A DNA stretch of 64,000 bases from Ancylostoma caninum (taxonomy: Eukaryota > Nematoda > Chromadorea > Rhabditida > Ancylostomatidae). The translations under genes were made by a program, and so were the position numbers. This document shows, one piece after another, positions 23,601-35,819 of this stretch. The notes below the pieces were generated by a model that was not told the DNA's origin, did not search any database, and saw only the letters and a list, made by a program, of their open reading frames with translations. Position 1 is the stretch's first letter. Each line of letters opens with the position of its first letter. The DNA lies in the NCBI GenBank assembly GCA_037903475.1, contig JBAJFG010000240.1:186001-250000 (forward strand). Direction: 5' to 3'.

Positions 23601-23812
23601 CTGGAAAGTAAGGCACCTCATTATTTCAATATAAAAAGTAGCTAAAATAAAACCACCAACAACATTCGGAAAACTAGCCTGAATTTTCCAGATCTGATCT
23701 TCAAGCATACGAAAACATCCAGCGTCGGAATTATCCGAAGGATAGAACAATTAGCGAATTTTTGCAAGAATTAGAAATCTCGCAATGTTACCCAAATTGT
23801 GAAGAAGACTAA
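17690..23812 (+). CDS. DUF273 family protein, copy B (divergent, likely non-catalytic)
   Basis: Nine exons join into 1,146 nt (381 aa): 17690-17817, 18430-18546, 18601-18721, 18901-18979, 20427-20533, 20620-20724, 21520-21722, 21807-21971, 23692-23812. All phases match the other copies and there is no internal stop. Exon 1 encodes a signal anchor (YLLYLCCVTFISFLSLIMLV). Conserved landmarks are KDTDWMLV in exon 4, [14 protein letters not shown] in exon 5, ALGFQRLWPNKIRIYRKAH-type sequence in exon 7 and SQCYPNCEED at the C-terminus. Two active-site-like motifs are lost: DAD is DDN (exon 4), and HGNDQGG is SKHGEES in the same 35-residue frame (exon 6). [10 protein letters not shown] of the others is VDIDINERI. 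Exon 2 has six extra codons, exon 7 lacks three. I infer a pseudoenzyme or a protein with changed specificity, not a pseudogene, because the frame and splice sites are intact. Confidence 0.82.
17983..18206. mobile_element. MITE family 3, copy with both ends
   Basis: Imperfect inverted ends GTTATTTCACAGCTGAA (left) and the reverse complement of GTTATTGCACACCTGAA (right) flank a GC-rich interior with GCGCGGCAGA and a mirrored TGTCGAGCG. A matching end is seen at 49278. It lies in intron 1 of copy B. The target duplication could not be defined. Confidence 0.6.
19122..19296 (+). mobile_element. MITE family 2, copy 2
   Basis: The ends GTCGTTGTCGAAAAGATAGA and TATCTTTTCGAGGAGGAC are inverted repeats. 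The interior has AATCGCGGCGGGACCT and AGGTCCCGCCGTGG. Same family as 3148-3323 and 62302-62470. It lies in intron 4 of copy B. Confidence 0.7.
19418..19514. repeat. (GAAT)n microsatellite
   Basis: About 24 uninterrupted GAAT units in intron 4 of copy B. Open frames running through it on the - strand translate to repeated SFIH and are artefacts. Confidence 0.97.
22545..22675. repeat. Degenerate AT-rich tandem repeat in intron 8 of copy B
   Basis: Imperfect copies of ATATTGGATATG with CCATATTAT and variants repeat for about 130 nt. Open frames here are caused by the low complexity. Confidence 0.75.
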
Positions 23813-24696
23813 TGCTGATGATTCTCTGGAGCTTTTAGATACTGTTACCTCATTTCTGTTTTTAATTCTATCGCTAGTCTCGTTTGGCCCATGTTGTTGT
23901 TTTCAGTTGTGGAATAATGAAAATGTCGAAGGTGAAAAAGATTGCTTAACTCAGAAGAACTTACAATAGTTAATTCTTCAACCTGTTGAGGTTGTTCAGA
24001 CCTTCACCCTTCGTGAAGCTTATCCTTGGCATCTCTTTCTTCAATTCTGTATCGATTTCCTTCTATAAAGCGGCACACTGATCGAAATTGATGAGGGAGT
24101 GAACTAAATGCTTTTGTCCTTGTCTGGGTTCTCTTCACGCTTATAGTAGGTCCTCTCATGCCACTGAAGAAGCTACAAACATGACGTTCCGCTTCGATGT
24201 ATACATATTAACCTCAACAGTCTACAAACTCACACAAGATCGAATAGGTTAGCTTGAGCGCACTTTTCATTGTTTGCTTTTGAAGTGGTAGAGTACACAC
24301 ATACAGGTGTTATTGGGCCATGGAGATTTGGGGCGAGATATGGACAATGGTCCAACAATGAGCAAATGGTCCGGAAATCCTTTCATTCTTTGATTTTCCT
24401 GCTGTCGAGGTAGAACTGGAGCTGAATCACTGCAGGAATCTAAGCACACAAATCAACGAATAACTCCAAGAGCTGTCCCTGCACTGTAATCTATGAGATT
24501 CCCTTTATTAAACACTAAAAACGGACACAAAGGATGTTTATTAAAGTGCTTCCCTGCGTTCATGCAATAAGCTGTCCAGGTTATAGTTCTAGCCACATTC
24601 ATTCCACTGCTATAACTCACCAGCATTTCGAATATGTTGTCATTGTGGAGAAAAGCACATCTGTACATAGAGTTATGTGTCTTCCATACTCCTCTT

Positions 24697-24761
24697 TATT
24701 TCTCAAATGCTTCCCTCATCTTCTTCTTTATTTCTCAAGTGCTTCCCTCGACTCCTTTTTT
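24697..24761. repeat. Two-copy tandem repeat, about 32-bp unit
   Basis: Two neighbouring units share CTTTATTTCTCAARTGCTTC followed by CCTC. Simple local duplication with no coding meaning. Confidence 0.75.
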
Positions 24762-25194
24762 CAATCTCTGGGAAGATAAGGTTTAGCCCCCATGTTAGTG
24801 CAAATCATGCCGCATGTAGAAATCAATTGTAGAAGATGAAACTGTTCATGTATATCATACAATGTAATCAATTCCGACAGTTTCAAGCAGCAGATCCCTG
24901 ATATGCTGTTAAAGTAGAGCGTCATCAGCACTTTTCATTTTCCGCTGATTTATTTCCGCTTTTGAAACAGTTGAACAGCAGCGCAACTCTTTCACATACA
25001 CAGATTGTCATCGCTTTCATAGTGCACTAGACAGTGTGCCCGGCTTCGCTCGAGTGTATTATTTCCCTTTCCATTTAAAGCTGATGATATTTATTGTTGA
25101 AAGTGATAAATCCTCTCACAGTGCTCATTATTTGGTTATCAGGCTTCTGACTTTTCCTCACCCACCCTTGCCAAGGAGTAGGAAAAGCCGTTCG

Positions 25195-25450
25195 GTTGCT
25201 AAGTTTTACTAGTGCTTCTCATATTCGTGTTCGGCGTGTTGAGGAACCCCAGTAGACAAGTATTCATTAATCCGTGGGCGGAAACAGCGTAAAATCAATA
25301 AAATCAATAAAATCGACATTTTGTGCGGAATGGTTGCCATGTTCGTGTTCACTGTAGTGGGGAACCCCCGTAGGCATGCCCTCCCTACTCCCTGAGAAAA
25401 GATAGCAAAAAAAGCAATATGATCGACATAGTCGATAAACCAACCTATAA
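25195..25450. repeat. Dispersed satellite of about 110-120 bp, block 1
   Basis: About two units. Each has a TTCGTGTTC word, then GAGGAACCCCAGTAGACA or a variant, then runs of AAAATCGA/AAAATCAATA. The same unit is found at 27345-27830 inside intron 1 of copy C. Confidence 0.65.
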
Positions 25451-25588
25451 GATCATGTCAAAAGTAGCCTATAATCTCCACCATGTGTACATGCAAAATT
25501 TGGTTAGTATCGGTTAATTCTTCGAAGGTTAATTCTATACGGAACATACACACAAACAAATACACACACAAACAAACTTTCAGTCTTA

Positions 25589-25836
25589 AGGGCAATTTAT
25601 ACTGGATGCGTGCGACTGACGCGCGTGCGTCTATATGATGAAGAATAGGGCCCAGTCGCATCACAGTCGCATCGCAGTCGCAGCCCAGACGCACGCGTTT
25701 AGGCCTCGCGGCGGCCGCGCGTTCTTTTCATTGAGGATGTACATGCCATGATGACCGGTCTTCATGGAAAATCCCTTGCAGATGGATGCGTGCGACTGAT
25801 GCGCGACTGACGCACGCAGCTAGTGTAAATTACCCT
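25589..25836 (+). mobile_element. MITE family 1, intact copy with TTA duplication
   Basis: The 248-nt element begins AGGGCAATTTATACTGG and ends with the inverted form AGTGTAAATTACCCT. It is flanked by TTA on both sides (25586-25588 and 25837-25839). The interior is GC-rich with many CGCAC/GTGCG words and a conserved TGACCGGTCTTCATGGAAAA. No coding capacity. Confidence 0.85.
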
Positions 25837-27173
25837 TTATCTATACATATTGTTTAACTCATGCTGTAAATGAAGTTTTATATAGTCATCTTTCTCGGCT
25901 ATTATTGATACCAGGAATAGAGCAGTTTCTGGGCTCCATCTCCATGAAAAGCTACATTGTATATGTACATTGTATAAAAGGACTCATTTTGTGGTCTTTG
26001 GCTGTCACAGTTGAGCAGAACTCTGAAAATGCATAAGAAAATAAGCAAAGCCTCTTGGGACTGCTGCAGGCTTGTACAGCTTAGTGAATTTATTGAATTT
26101 ACCTTCAATCCCAGCATTTCGACTATCATTTCAGGGGAATTCGTCCAAAGGTGTCGTGGGTTCTAAATGTGAAAGGTCACCTCGTAATGAGTCCACTGAT
26201 GTTTTTTTTTGCGAAATGCATTAGTACACCCTGTGTACTGCAAAGGTTTAATATCCGTGAAGCATCCTCAAAGATATTTCCTTACAGCTCAAGCGAAACC
26301 TAGTGTGTAGTCTTCTCATTGTTTCTCAAACAAAGAAAGAGGGATACCTTCCAGGACAAAATTGACCTCTCTAAGGCAGAAATCCCCTTCTGTGTCGTCC
26401 ACTCAGCAGAACTGGCTTCTGTTCAGATGTTGTTGATGACCCTAGCCTCTTGAGCTGCATTCGATCAAAGGCTGAAGTAAAACAGTAAGAGAATTACCAA
26501 TTTAACTAATAAAGAGGGTTGAACATGAACAAACAAAGGATTAAGAAATATGTAGACAACATGGCACCGAACCAAGTCATTTCCCTGAATAGCTCTCTAT
26601 AGGACGTCCTAGAATTCCAACTAAATTTCTACATTTCTAGGACCACGCGTGAGAACGAATTTTGCCCTTAGTTGGGCCAAATTTTGCATAATTCAGTAAA
26701 TAGTTACGGTCCTCGCTATGGACGTCGTTGCGGCAGATCCAATGATCTTTTGTCATTCGCAAAATCGCGCCTTCGCGATTTACGTATATTGTCGTGCTGG
26801 CCTGGATACTTATGCCCGAATTTCAGCAGTGCTACAGTTTGTGTGTTTCAGCTGTTATCACTTACGTTTCATTTCTGTCGCCTACAGAGGAAAGATGTGT
26901 ACATGAGCGGTGTCCGTCAGTGTCTTGTTCACCATATCTATGACGACTGTGATTCAACTTTTGCTTACAAAACAAAACTCTCAGCATCCTTAGGAGCGCG
27001 TTATATTGAAATCATATGTTCTTCCTACTTGTTCTCCAGTCAGGCTCTTTCGAAAGCATTCTACGATATCACACGTATAGTGATAATTCATATTACATTT
27101 GAATGCAGCTAATATATAGTGTATATTAGTTTACAATTTTCAGGCTCATTGCATCTGAACCCTCTGAGGAGAG

Positions 27174-30100
27174 ATGCTTAAGATCCATCAAATGTACTAC
27201 GTCGCCGTTGCTATGGCTCTTATTGTTACGATATCTCTGCTGACCTATCACCCTAATTTCAATTTTCCAGTTAGACCATTGATGAGAGGGACGCAATCAG
27301 GGTATGTGTCCAGCTTATTTTATCACTAACTAAACGGCAAACCCGACTCCGCTCGGGTGACATCTGGACACGTGTTTGCAAAACGATTGTCACATTCTTG
27401 TCCAACGTATTCTGGACCCCCAGTATGTATGTCTCACTGGCCCATTAGCAAAAGGGCGAAAATCGATGAAATCAATGAATTGATACTTTCCAGCATATTG
27501 GTTGTCATATTTGCTCTCAGCGCATCGAAGAATTCTGGTAGACACGTCCTCATGGACCACAGTGCAAAAAGGATGAAAAATTGATAGTCACTCCTCTATG
27601 TGCAAAGTGGTTGTTGTATTCGCCTTCAGCGTGTAGGAAAACCCTAGTGGACATGTCCTCACCGACCCCTGCGCAAAACCGACCGAGAATCGAGAAAATC
27701 AACAAATCGATACCCTCGTTCGAAGTGATTGCCACATTCATGTTCAGCAAGTTCGAGAACCCCAGTGGGCATGTCCTCGCTACATCATGAGCGAAAATAG
27801 CGAAAAATCGATAAAATCGATTGACTGACTGAAAAGTATTGGCACCTGCAAAAACTGTATTTTCGAAAATATGCGTTCTTAGATGTAGTTTTTTAAACCT
27901 ACAGATCGTAAACATCCAACAATGGCAGTCTTTTTCGGGTACAGAGGAAATGTGGATATATTATACATAACCTTATATGTATATTAGGCTAAAATAGTAA
28001 TAACTGCATCTCGTAAAGCTGCATCCACCCTCTGTTCCCCTTTCCAGGCATCTCAACTACACAAGCAGGAATAACATGGGAGAATGTCCACCACTTCTAG
28101 GCAAAGTCTCAGTTTTTGTCACCTTCACCGCACCAGTAAGGGAGAAGTGAGTTGTTCGTGTGAACATCGACAAGCTTGCTGAGTAACAATTTGCGAATAA
28201 AAAAATCTATTTTCAGTCTCTATGGTGCTGCCCAACGCACGCTAACGTGTTATTTGAAAACCACGAATTACACACTGCTGCTGATAGATCTTGACAAAGA
28301 TCCGCGGGTACGAAGCGGATGCGGTAATCATTCAAATGTGGGTACACAGTAACAACTAACACTAATGTTTAAAGCATTAATTTCTTGCCTTCCTCTAAAT
28401 CGTTACTAAAATCAAGACATGGAAGCAGTGATAAAAGATACGCTTCCAGTTGTTCTACAAGAAGCACTGTGCTGCTGCGATGTACCTTCCAGATACAGAC
28501 TGGATGCTGGTGCTCGACGCTGACACAGGTACATTTGTTAGTGAACTATTTTTACAGAAGGACGTCTTTTTCGTAGATACTGTACTATCACCTACGTGCT
28601 AATGAGTTTTCCTCTTATTTGACTTTATCCGCAAGCGTTGTAGGAGAATCAGACTTCAAGTCTCATTGCTTTCATTTACGCTTGTCGTGAAGTGGTTTAC
28701 AAAAGTCGAAATAATTGAAGAAAACTTTTAAAAAACTTTATGAAAACGCAGCAACACGGAGGTATATTGATGGGTCAACCTCGAGAAAAAGAACTAATTT
28801 CTATTCGTTTAGCACAAAGATCAGAAACTCATGAGACAATGGAAGTAGGTAATCGAGTAAGAGGTGGGCTGGTGGTTATGCAACGTAGTCCTTAGCTACC
28901 TCGCCACCACTCTTGCCAAACGCACGCTAGATAAAAATAGCATCAGAAGATTATGTAGAGGAGCGGATCACGGCGTCGGAGGGGCAAACGCTGAAGAAGA
29001 AAAGACTTTGAATGCTACCGCTTCATCTTCGTTGCCATGGCTGCTTCCGAGGTAGCAAACATTAACAGACAAAGGGAAATCTACAGTAACGTAAGCAATT
29101 GTGACGAGAGTCGGTATTGTTCCTGATTTTGGCATTTTGCTGCACTACGCACGGACATCCCGTTATTTAATGTTCTGGAACACGTCAAAAAAATTACTCG
29201 TATCTAGGCTGTGATTAATGAAGCCATAACCAAAGGGAATCAAGTTACCAAGCTAACCTTCACGTCCTACATACGTCTTAACCCCGCACATTAATTAGCC
29301 ATGAAAAAATTAGCCATGAATCTTCCGTCACAAGAAACGACAGTAGTGACGATCATGGTATGCCGTCAATAAGAGGCCCCGTCGCACCTTTACTCACTAG
29401 TGTGGGTAATCGATGGTGTGACGGAGCACACACACAAAAAAAAGAAAGAGCCGTAACTTTTACGGCAAAAAAAAAACCACTGCGGTGCACTAGTGGCCCT
29501 CCGCACGGTTTGGAAGCGATCGTCTCTAATGGCGAACGCTCGAGGGTTTTACGTCCTGGGGGTACTAGTGACACCGCAAGACGGAAGCAGGATGGCTGCG
29601 GAATGGTGAGGAACAGGACGAAAGACGAGTTCTTCCGTGAGCTCTAGAAGGGCGAATGACTTGGGAAAGTGTTTCGATTATCGGCGGGTCGAGCCTTCCC
29701 GCGCGAATCGATTGTCGGTCAAAACCAGCGCAGCAGATTTTGATTTCCTGTTGATCTAGAGGAACTGAGCCACTGAACGGGCTAGAGCTGATGTAATTGA
29801 TAGGAGCAGTGATATATAAAATTCCCAGGTTCACAGGTATGAGATTCGACTCTATGCTCCTCGCACAGTAGTGCACCCTTCCATTTCTGATTTCAAGGGA
29901 AGCCTTGATCTGAATACATTTATTAAGGTGTTGTTAATCCGAATCACTGCATTGAAGAATGGATTGATGACCGAGTAGATGTGCTACTATACGAACGCTT
30001 CTTCAACTGGGAGGTTGCTGCAGGTAACTACTTGGTGAGCACTTCTATGAAGTTGAAATTCGGCAAATCTTCCGGAATGAAAGTCCAATTGAGAGAACAA

Positions 30101-32042
30101 AGCTTACAACATCTCCTGCAGTAAAAAGTATCGAGTGTATGCGCCCATAGCACATAGTTTAGGCGGAGGATATTTTTCAGTAAATACCTAGGTTGACTTG
30201 AAAAAGATATGGTCTGCAGCGTGCACGAATAGAGTAGCGCATGACACCCACTCATGGTCCTCTTCTTGTCTTTGCTCGTTATCAATTTCTCTTTCTTCAT
30301 TGTGAATTGTTCTGTTGCAGCCGAACACGAGATTGTTAGTAACTTCATTAGGCTGAGGTTAGAGTTCGCTTTCTTTCTTCATTCTTTGAATACCTTTGAT
30401 AGAATCAAAGAGGTTGGCTCTTTCGCCCTGCCAGAATCATTATAAGGAAGATGATGGTAATAGTAGTTTCGAAAGACATCTTCATCCAGTTTCACAGTGC
30501 CAATAGCAGCGATATTCAAGAACATGCGTTGGATGGTTGTGATCTACCCGCATTTCTGAAGTGAACGTACATTTTCGAGCGAAATTTCCTATGATTCGTT
30601 CGATTTGCTCATCTCGCAACAGTCATTGGAGGTAACTGATTGTAAAGGTAACAAGATAGGTCAGAAAGTGCCGCAAAATATCAAAACCCCTCAAGAATTG
30701 GAGAAGCCTCTGAGCAGAACTTTTTGATATCTTCTATCGCTGAACCACCAGGATTTTGATGAAAATGCTTGTCCTTTTCCCTGGGAAAGAGTAGAATGTT
30801 GCACTCGAGCACATGATTTGCTAAGCAGCTAAAGATATTACCAAAGCAAAATGACGAGGATCAGAGATGAAGGAACTTAGAATTGGCTTCCTAGGAGTGT
30901 TGGTAAATCTCGCTGCTGTTATAGTCGTTCCCAATATTCAGCTCAATCAGTAGCCATCACCCGAAGTTGCACAATGAGCGATGGTTTCGGGTAAGAGAAA
31001 TGGTAGTGTTATGAACCATGGTTGCTATTCAGTTGAGGAAGAAACAGAGAGTGAAGCTAAATTTTGCAGAACTTTCAGACAACCCCCACTTCAGTAGCTA
31101 TTATGATAAGTAGTACTAATTTAGTACATTCAGGTAAAAAACTCGGAGTTCGGTAGAAAATTTCTGCACAAGTTTGCCAACTATGAGTTTAGATCTCCGA
31201 AGTCTTGGCATGGAAACGACCAGGGAGGATTGATGGTAACATCATTTTCTTTATAAAAGAGAAATCATACAAAATCAATCTATATGTTTAATTATCTGTC
31301 TCAGATGCTCCTTCTCGAACTTCTGCTTCCTGATGCCAGTGGCGAGTACAGCGTATGCGAAGAATACTGGAAGAGTGCGACGGACTACAACACATACATG
31401 GCGGTTGTCATTTGTGTTAGAGAGGCTTTGGGAGCTGAACGAATATGGCCGAAAAAAGTGCGCCTATTCCGCAAGGCTGAAGCATTTGCTCGCGATGCAT
31501 TACTAACAAACCAAGAGTGAGTAAGTTCTTTCATCCAAAATAAAAGTTTAAAAAATTAAATACTGATCAAAGTCAAGAATATTAGATGGTGTCAGGAAGA
31601 CTTCATGTTTCACGGTTGGAAGGCCAACAGTGTTCAAAAATGGGACAGCCCTTTCGAGAGCGATATAGAACCTAGTCATTGTGGCAATGGCTTCGAAGGA
31701 TGGCGATGGCGGCCAGAGAAAAGGAAGAGCATTGAACATATACGGCAAGTGATTCTTCTTCTACATGTTGTTTGGTTAACAGCAGTTCAAAGGAGTGAAT
31801 TGTCACCATAAAATCATCAACTTCTGAAGACGTCTAATCTTTGAATAGTCTTCATCAACTTCTGAAGACGTCTAATCTTTGAATAGTCTCCTTTTTTTGA
31901 AATTCCTCACACTTGATCTTTCAGAACAGCGCTGCAGAAAATTGAAGATCATTTCCGCGCACAATTCCCTGAGGAGGCAAAAGTAATTCCCCTCTTTGAC
32001 AGGAGAAACTGGTGTTACCCCAAATGTAACCACACCAGTTGA
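27174..32042 (+). CDS. DUF273 family putative glycosyltransferase, copy C
   Basis: Nine exons join into 1,125 nt (374 aa): 27174-27301, 28048-28146, 28217-28337, 28450-28528, 29928-30034, 31134-31235, 31305-31516, 31586-31744, 31925-32042. Exon 1 encodes a signal anchor ([16 protein letters not shown]). Exon 3 has [12 protein letters not shown], exon 4 [13 protein letters not shown] (DxD type), exon 5 [20 protein letters not shown], exon 6 [11 protein letters not shown], and exon 9 ends [11 protein letters not shown]. The intact motifs suggest an active GT-A-like enzyme in the secretory pathway; the substrate is unknown. Intron 8 starts with GC (GCAAGT at 31745), the only choice that keeps frame. 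The gene is closest to copy D. Intron 1 holds a satellite block, and intron 4 (1.4 kb) holds unclassified repeats near 28860-29060 and 29360-29640. Confidence 0.88.
27345..27830. repeat. Dispersed satellite of about 110-120 bp, block 2 (intron 1 of copy C)
   Basis: About four degenerate units. Each carries CCYAGTRGRCATGTCCTC, then GCRAAAA, then AAAATCGATA-like runs, then a TTGCCATATTCRTGTTCAGC-like word. Absent from the equivalent intron of copy D, so either gained in C or lost in D. Confidence 0.7.
31745..31750 (+). other. GC-type 5' splice site, intron 8 of copy C
   Basis: Exon 8 ends ATACG and the intron begins GCAAGT. The acceptor at 31921-31924 gives phase 2. The nearest GT (in CAAGTG) would place the exon in phase 0 and lead to a stop after six codons, so the GC donor is required. 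Confidence 0.8.
31814..31889. repeat. Perfect two-copy 38-bp tandem repeat in intron 8 of copy C
   Basis: The unit starts TCATCAACTTCTGAAGACGT and is repeated twice with no difference, so it is a recent duplication. Confidence 0.9.
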
Positions 32043-33254
32043 ACCTCTACTAGCCAATTTATATTTGATTGCTTTTAAAACACCGTTCCAGCCTGGATCC
32101 GTGTCTTCCCCGGGTCAGGCCTGTCACTATGCCTCTTCCTCATCATACAGTCGAGAGTAACCAGCTGGTGTAAAGAACCCGTATGTCATGAGACTGCTTC
32201 TGCTACATTCTGTTGGAAGCCCGCTCTCTTTTTTTCTCTTAATTTTCTGGTCGTGGATTATCACAACTTGGCCGATTCTGCAATGTACAGTGATATAATC
32301 TACTATATTTCATGTACTTGTATTCTTATTTCTCGATATACATGCATTCAAGACGCGGTCATCCTCCGAGTTATTTCGGTGTTGTTGTATGCACGTTTTT
32401 TTTCGAATTCGCACAGGATCTAAGAGTGCTTTATGAAGTTTCACAAGGCTTTTTCTATCCATACATCATTATTACTATTCAAAAAGGCATCTAAAAGTAA
32501 CTTGTTATTACTAGCTTATTAAATGTATGTATGACAGATAGTGGAATGAGGTTCCACGGTACAAGATGTTCTCATGTCTGAAAGAGTTCAGAATAACTAC
32601 ACTGGAACATTGTTCATTAGAATGAGCGAAACTTCTTATTCGAATATTGCCAACTCCAATATCGGAAATGCTCGTATTAGCCTACCAACCCTTGAATCCA
32701 GACACACAATGCTTCATATTTGCATGGTTCGTAAATTGCTAGATACTGCAACTAACATTAATACTCTTGATTTTTTTCAGCATTACAGCCTGAATAAGTA
32801 GGGGTGACTCTTTTAAAATCGCGTTTTCAAAACCTAAAAGTGTAATGAGGGCAATTGGCTCTACTGTCAGGGCAGGAACTGCATACATCAAAATAAGCAG
32901 GAGAATCCCCACCAGATGTTCCAGCGCTTTCTTCAAACGAGCTGCTAGGTCCAAGATATGTAGAGCATAGATCAATATGATTACCTGAAATTTTCTTGTT
33001 ATTGGTAACTGCTCAATTAGAAGTTTTACTCTATCTGAATTGTGTATCCAAAGCGTTGTAAATAAGACGGAATAAATAAATCAATTGATCATAAGGGCAT
33101 TTGGATATGAGCATTTCAATTTCATTCACTATACTTATTCGATCCTACGGTCATTGAAGTTTTGCTCTTCTGTTTTAAACGCTTCTCTAATATATTCAGG
33201 AATCTTTCGCTCTCAATTTCATGTTTTTCTTCAATGTGCATACAAGAGCGCAAG
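32043..33254. other. Intergenic between copy C and the SH2 gene
   Basis: No gene supported. The part at 32220-32490 aligns with the region after copy D (44180-44470), and 33140-33200 aligns with 45160-45215. Confidence 0.55.
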
Positions 33255-35819
33255 ATGAACCTTGATTATGCAGTAGTGATGATGTTCTCCTCGCCAAGAT
33301 TCAGTGAGGACCGAAGGAGATCAAGCATAGCCTACAAACATTGGAGGGTAAGCCTGTGTTCATAAACTTCCCAGCACTGAACTGTAAGGTAAAATTGAGC
33401 ATGAATTTCTGAGTTTTCTTTTAAGAAGAAACTTCTGGAGGCATACGTAGATGTGTAGAAAATCCTGACCATGAGAAGCGGGGGCCAACTGATAACATCG
33501 GCTCTCCATAAAATGGAGGAAGAACGTCGCACTTCACTAGGCGGCTCAATTCTCAGTCAAAGTGCACAGGTTTCGTGTGTTCCTCGGACTCGTCAGCGAA
33601 GTTACTTCTGATCCAACTCAAATCACTGTCATCCCCACGGAGAGCACTTTTACGGGTTAGTGATTTTCTGTGAATCTCGTTCAGAATTTCTACACTCCAA
33701 ACTTTTTTTGCTGCCACAAATTCTAGCCCAGAGTGGCGAACAAAATCGCAAACTCACAAGTTCTTATCTGGGCGGTTTGTGAAGATCCTTCCTCAGAAGT
33801 CTAGAAAAATTTTCAGGAGGTTTTCTCTTTTTTTATGCAAGTGCGTGGCTGGTCATCTATGGCTTATGGCAAACTTCGCAGCAAACGATGATAATAAATT
33901 GTTAAAAATCTCCATATCTTAACACACGGTTTATATTAAGTAGTGTACGAGCATAGGAGCACTTTCACCAAAACTATTTGGAGTGTACGATCACGGTGCC
34001 AGTGTCGCTGTGAGTCATGCCATAGGCCTAAAAATGGCTGAGTATGGATGCTCCGAGATAGTGAGTGTGTTTACTGTTTTGTTCTGAAGTTATCACTACC
34101 AACTCCTTCTATCAATTTCAGCTGCAGTGTGTTTCATTTCTTACAGTAGTTACCCTGGTCATCGACCGTTCCATCCACAAGATGCATCGCCGACACGGCC
34201 GTTATAGAAGTCGGGATTCGTGGGTCATAGCATTCAGCAGGATTTCCGGAAAATTCCCCAGTAATGCTGTTGTTCGTTCTACCTTGTAGGACCGGCTCGT
34301 CACCACCGTCCTACGGGCGCCAAACTGCGCCAGATTACAGCGTTGAGGAGGACAATTTCGGGCGATTGGTAGGTATAAGAGATTACAATGCTAGCATGCG
34401 CGAAACCGCAGCATCGATTGAGATTGAACATGAAGATATCTGTAGAACTGCGGATGCGCAGACAATCAAAATGCTAACAATATAGGGCAATTTATACTAG
34501 CTGCGTGCGTCAGTCGCGCATCAGTCGCACGCATTTATTTGCAAGGGATTTTCGATGAAGATCGGTCAACACGACATGTACATCCTCAATGAAAAGAACG
34601 CGCGGCCGCCGTGAGACCGCACGCGCGTCAGTCGCACGCATCCAGTATAAATTGCCCTTATGACACAAATCGAGCGGCGTCTGCGAGCGGGGTCCGCTCC
34701 ACTGCAATCTATTCTAATTGCCCAATTTGGCCGAAAACACTGATAGAATTTGTTCTAGATAAATCGCGAAAAACGCATGATCTGGCCGGACAGACGACCG
34801 CGTAAAAGAAGCGACTTTGAAAGAATAATCAGGACCGCTCCAAATGAAGTAGTAACGTCACCTAATTTATTGTCTGTTAAAAATAGTTTACCCCAATTTC
34901 CTAGGTTCCCCTGATTTCACCAGCACCATCCACTGCTACAGAAGTGTATGTGAGCAACCCGCCCAGCAGCCGTGACGAGATGGTCAGTTTTTGGTGTTAC
35001 TGTACTCTTGGGATAATGAAGCTACAGGATATGTTTCCAGGCTGTTAATAGACCAGATCCAGAGCTCGAAAAAGCATTTATTGGTGGATCTTCACCGAAA
35101 GACGTAATAATTTTCTCTACCGTACTCCCATTGTATAGTATATGCTTCTACAAAACTCTAACAGTGGCGGAGACCATTCCAGTTAAGTGTTCACAATTCT
35201 AGGCAGCTGCAAGAGTAGATCCATCAGCGTTCGTGCTTTACTACAGAATCGATGAACCGCTCAGTGACAGAGCATACCTCTACATGGCCTACAAAAACAG
35301 CGATGGCGAGGTACGGTAATACCGTAACCTTTGCCTTTTTCTAACCATTTCTCGTTCTAGGCTTTCCACTTCCCATTGACTTGCAGAAAAGCGAAGCATC
35401 ATGACGGTAGTGAAATCGCCTATTGGCGTGTCGAATACGGTGATCCAGAACCTAAAGAAGTTGGTTCTGTGTGAAAAGGAACGAGAACTGGTCCCCAGAA
35501 CTGTTATGGGGAAAGTGGTCTAGGAAGCACATGGGGGGAAGGGCATCGTGGAGAGTTAAAAATAAAAAAATCCGATTTGCTCAGAGTTGTGTAATCTATG
35601 CTCGAAAAATTGAAAATTGATCAGGGACCAGTTCTCGCAACTCACTCGTCCTAGTGTCACCTGAGTTAACCGCATTGAACATTTCTGTTGCAGTTTCCTT
35701 GCCTCTCTGCCCTTGTCCGATATCATCAGGTGTTCTCTTACTACGACATCAAAACCGGGGCGATTGAAGCGTTCCCAATATGGTCGGGCGATCAAGTAAT
35801 TGTCGACAAAGATTACTGA
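33255..35819 (+). CDS. SH2-domain protein, nematode type
   Basis: Supported exons: 33255-33347, 33541-33655, 33957-34060, then an uncertain exon near 34140-34200, then 34290-34368, 34905-34982, 35041-35103, 35203-35310, 35361-35459, 35694-35819. Phases agree from exons 1-3 and from 34290 onward. The last four exons form an SH2-like domain: AFIGGSSPKDAAARV, SAFVLYYRIDEP, LYMAYKNSDGEAFHFPL, then FPCLSALVRYHQVFSYYD and the tail WSGDQVIVDKDY. The usual FLVR arginine position reads FVLY, with an arginine two residues later, so phosphotyrosine binding is uncertain. The middle is Pro/Ser-rich (TGSSPPSYGRQ, ISPAPSTATEVYVSNPPSS). The first three exons (FGVYDHGASVAVSHAIGL) are unrecognised. I chose the donor at 35460 over reading on to TGA at 35472 because the next exon completes the SH2 helix. 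Reading frame through exon 4 is not resolved (one option is SYPGHRPFHPQDASPTRP with a weak upstream donor). Confidence 0.7.
34484..34658 (-). mobile_element. MITE family 1, intact copy with TAT duplication
   Basis: The 175-nt element begins AGGGCAATTTATACTAGC and ends in the inverted CAGTATAAATTGCCCT, with TAT on both sides (34481-34483 and 34659-34661). It is inverted relative to the 25589 copy and lies in an intron of the SH2 gene. Confidence 0.85.

Larger units (their letters stand above)
23813..27173. other. Intergenic between copies B and C
   Basis: No supported gene. It holds a two-unit tandem repeat (24697), a satellite block (25195) and a MITE (25589), listed separately. From about 26870 the sequence resembles the region upstream of copy D (38490-38640), so this is the left part of the C/D segmental duplication. 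A CAG acceptor at about 27142-27144 precedes the copy C start by about 30 nt and is a spliced-leader acceptor candidate. Confidence 0.55.

Noticed and set aside
35361..35474. SH2 gene ending at TGA 35472-35474
   Set aside because: The domain would lack its last helix; using the GTTGGT donor at 35460 joins in frame to 35694, which encodes the missing FPCLSALVRY helix.
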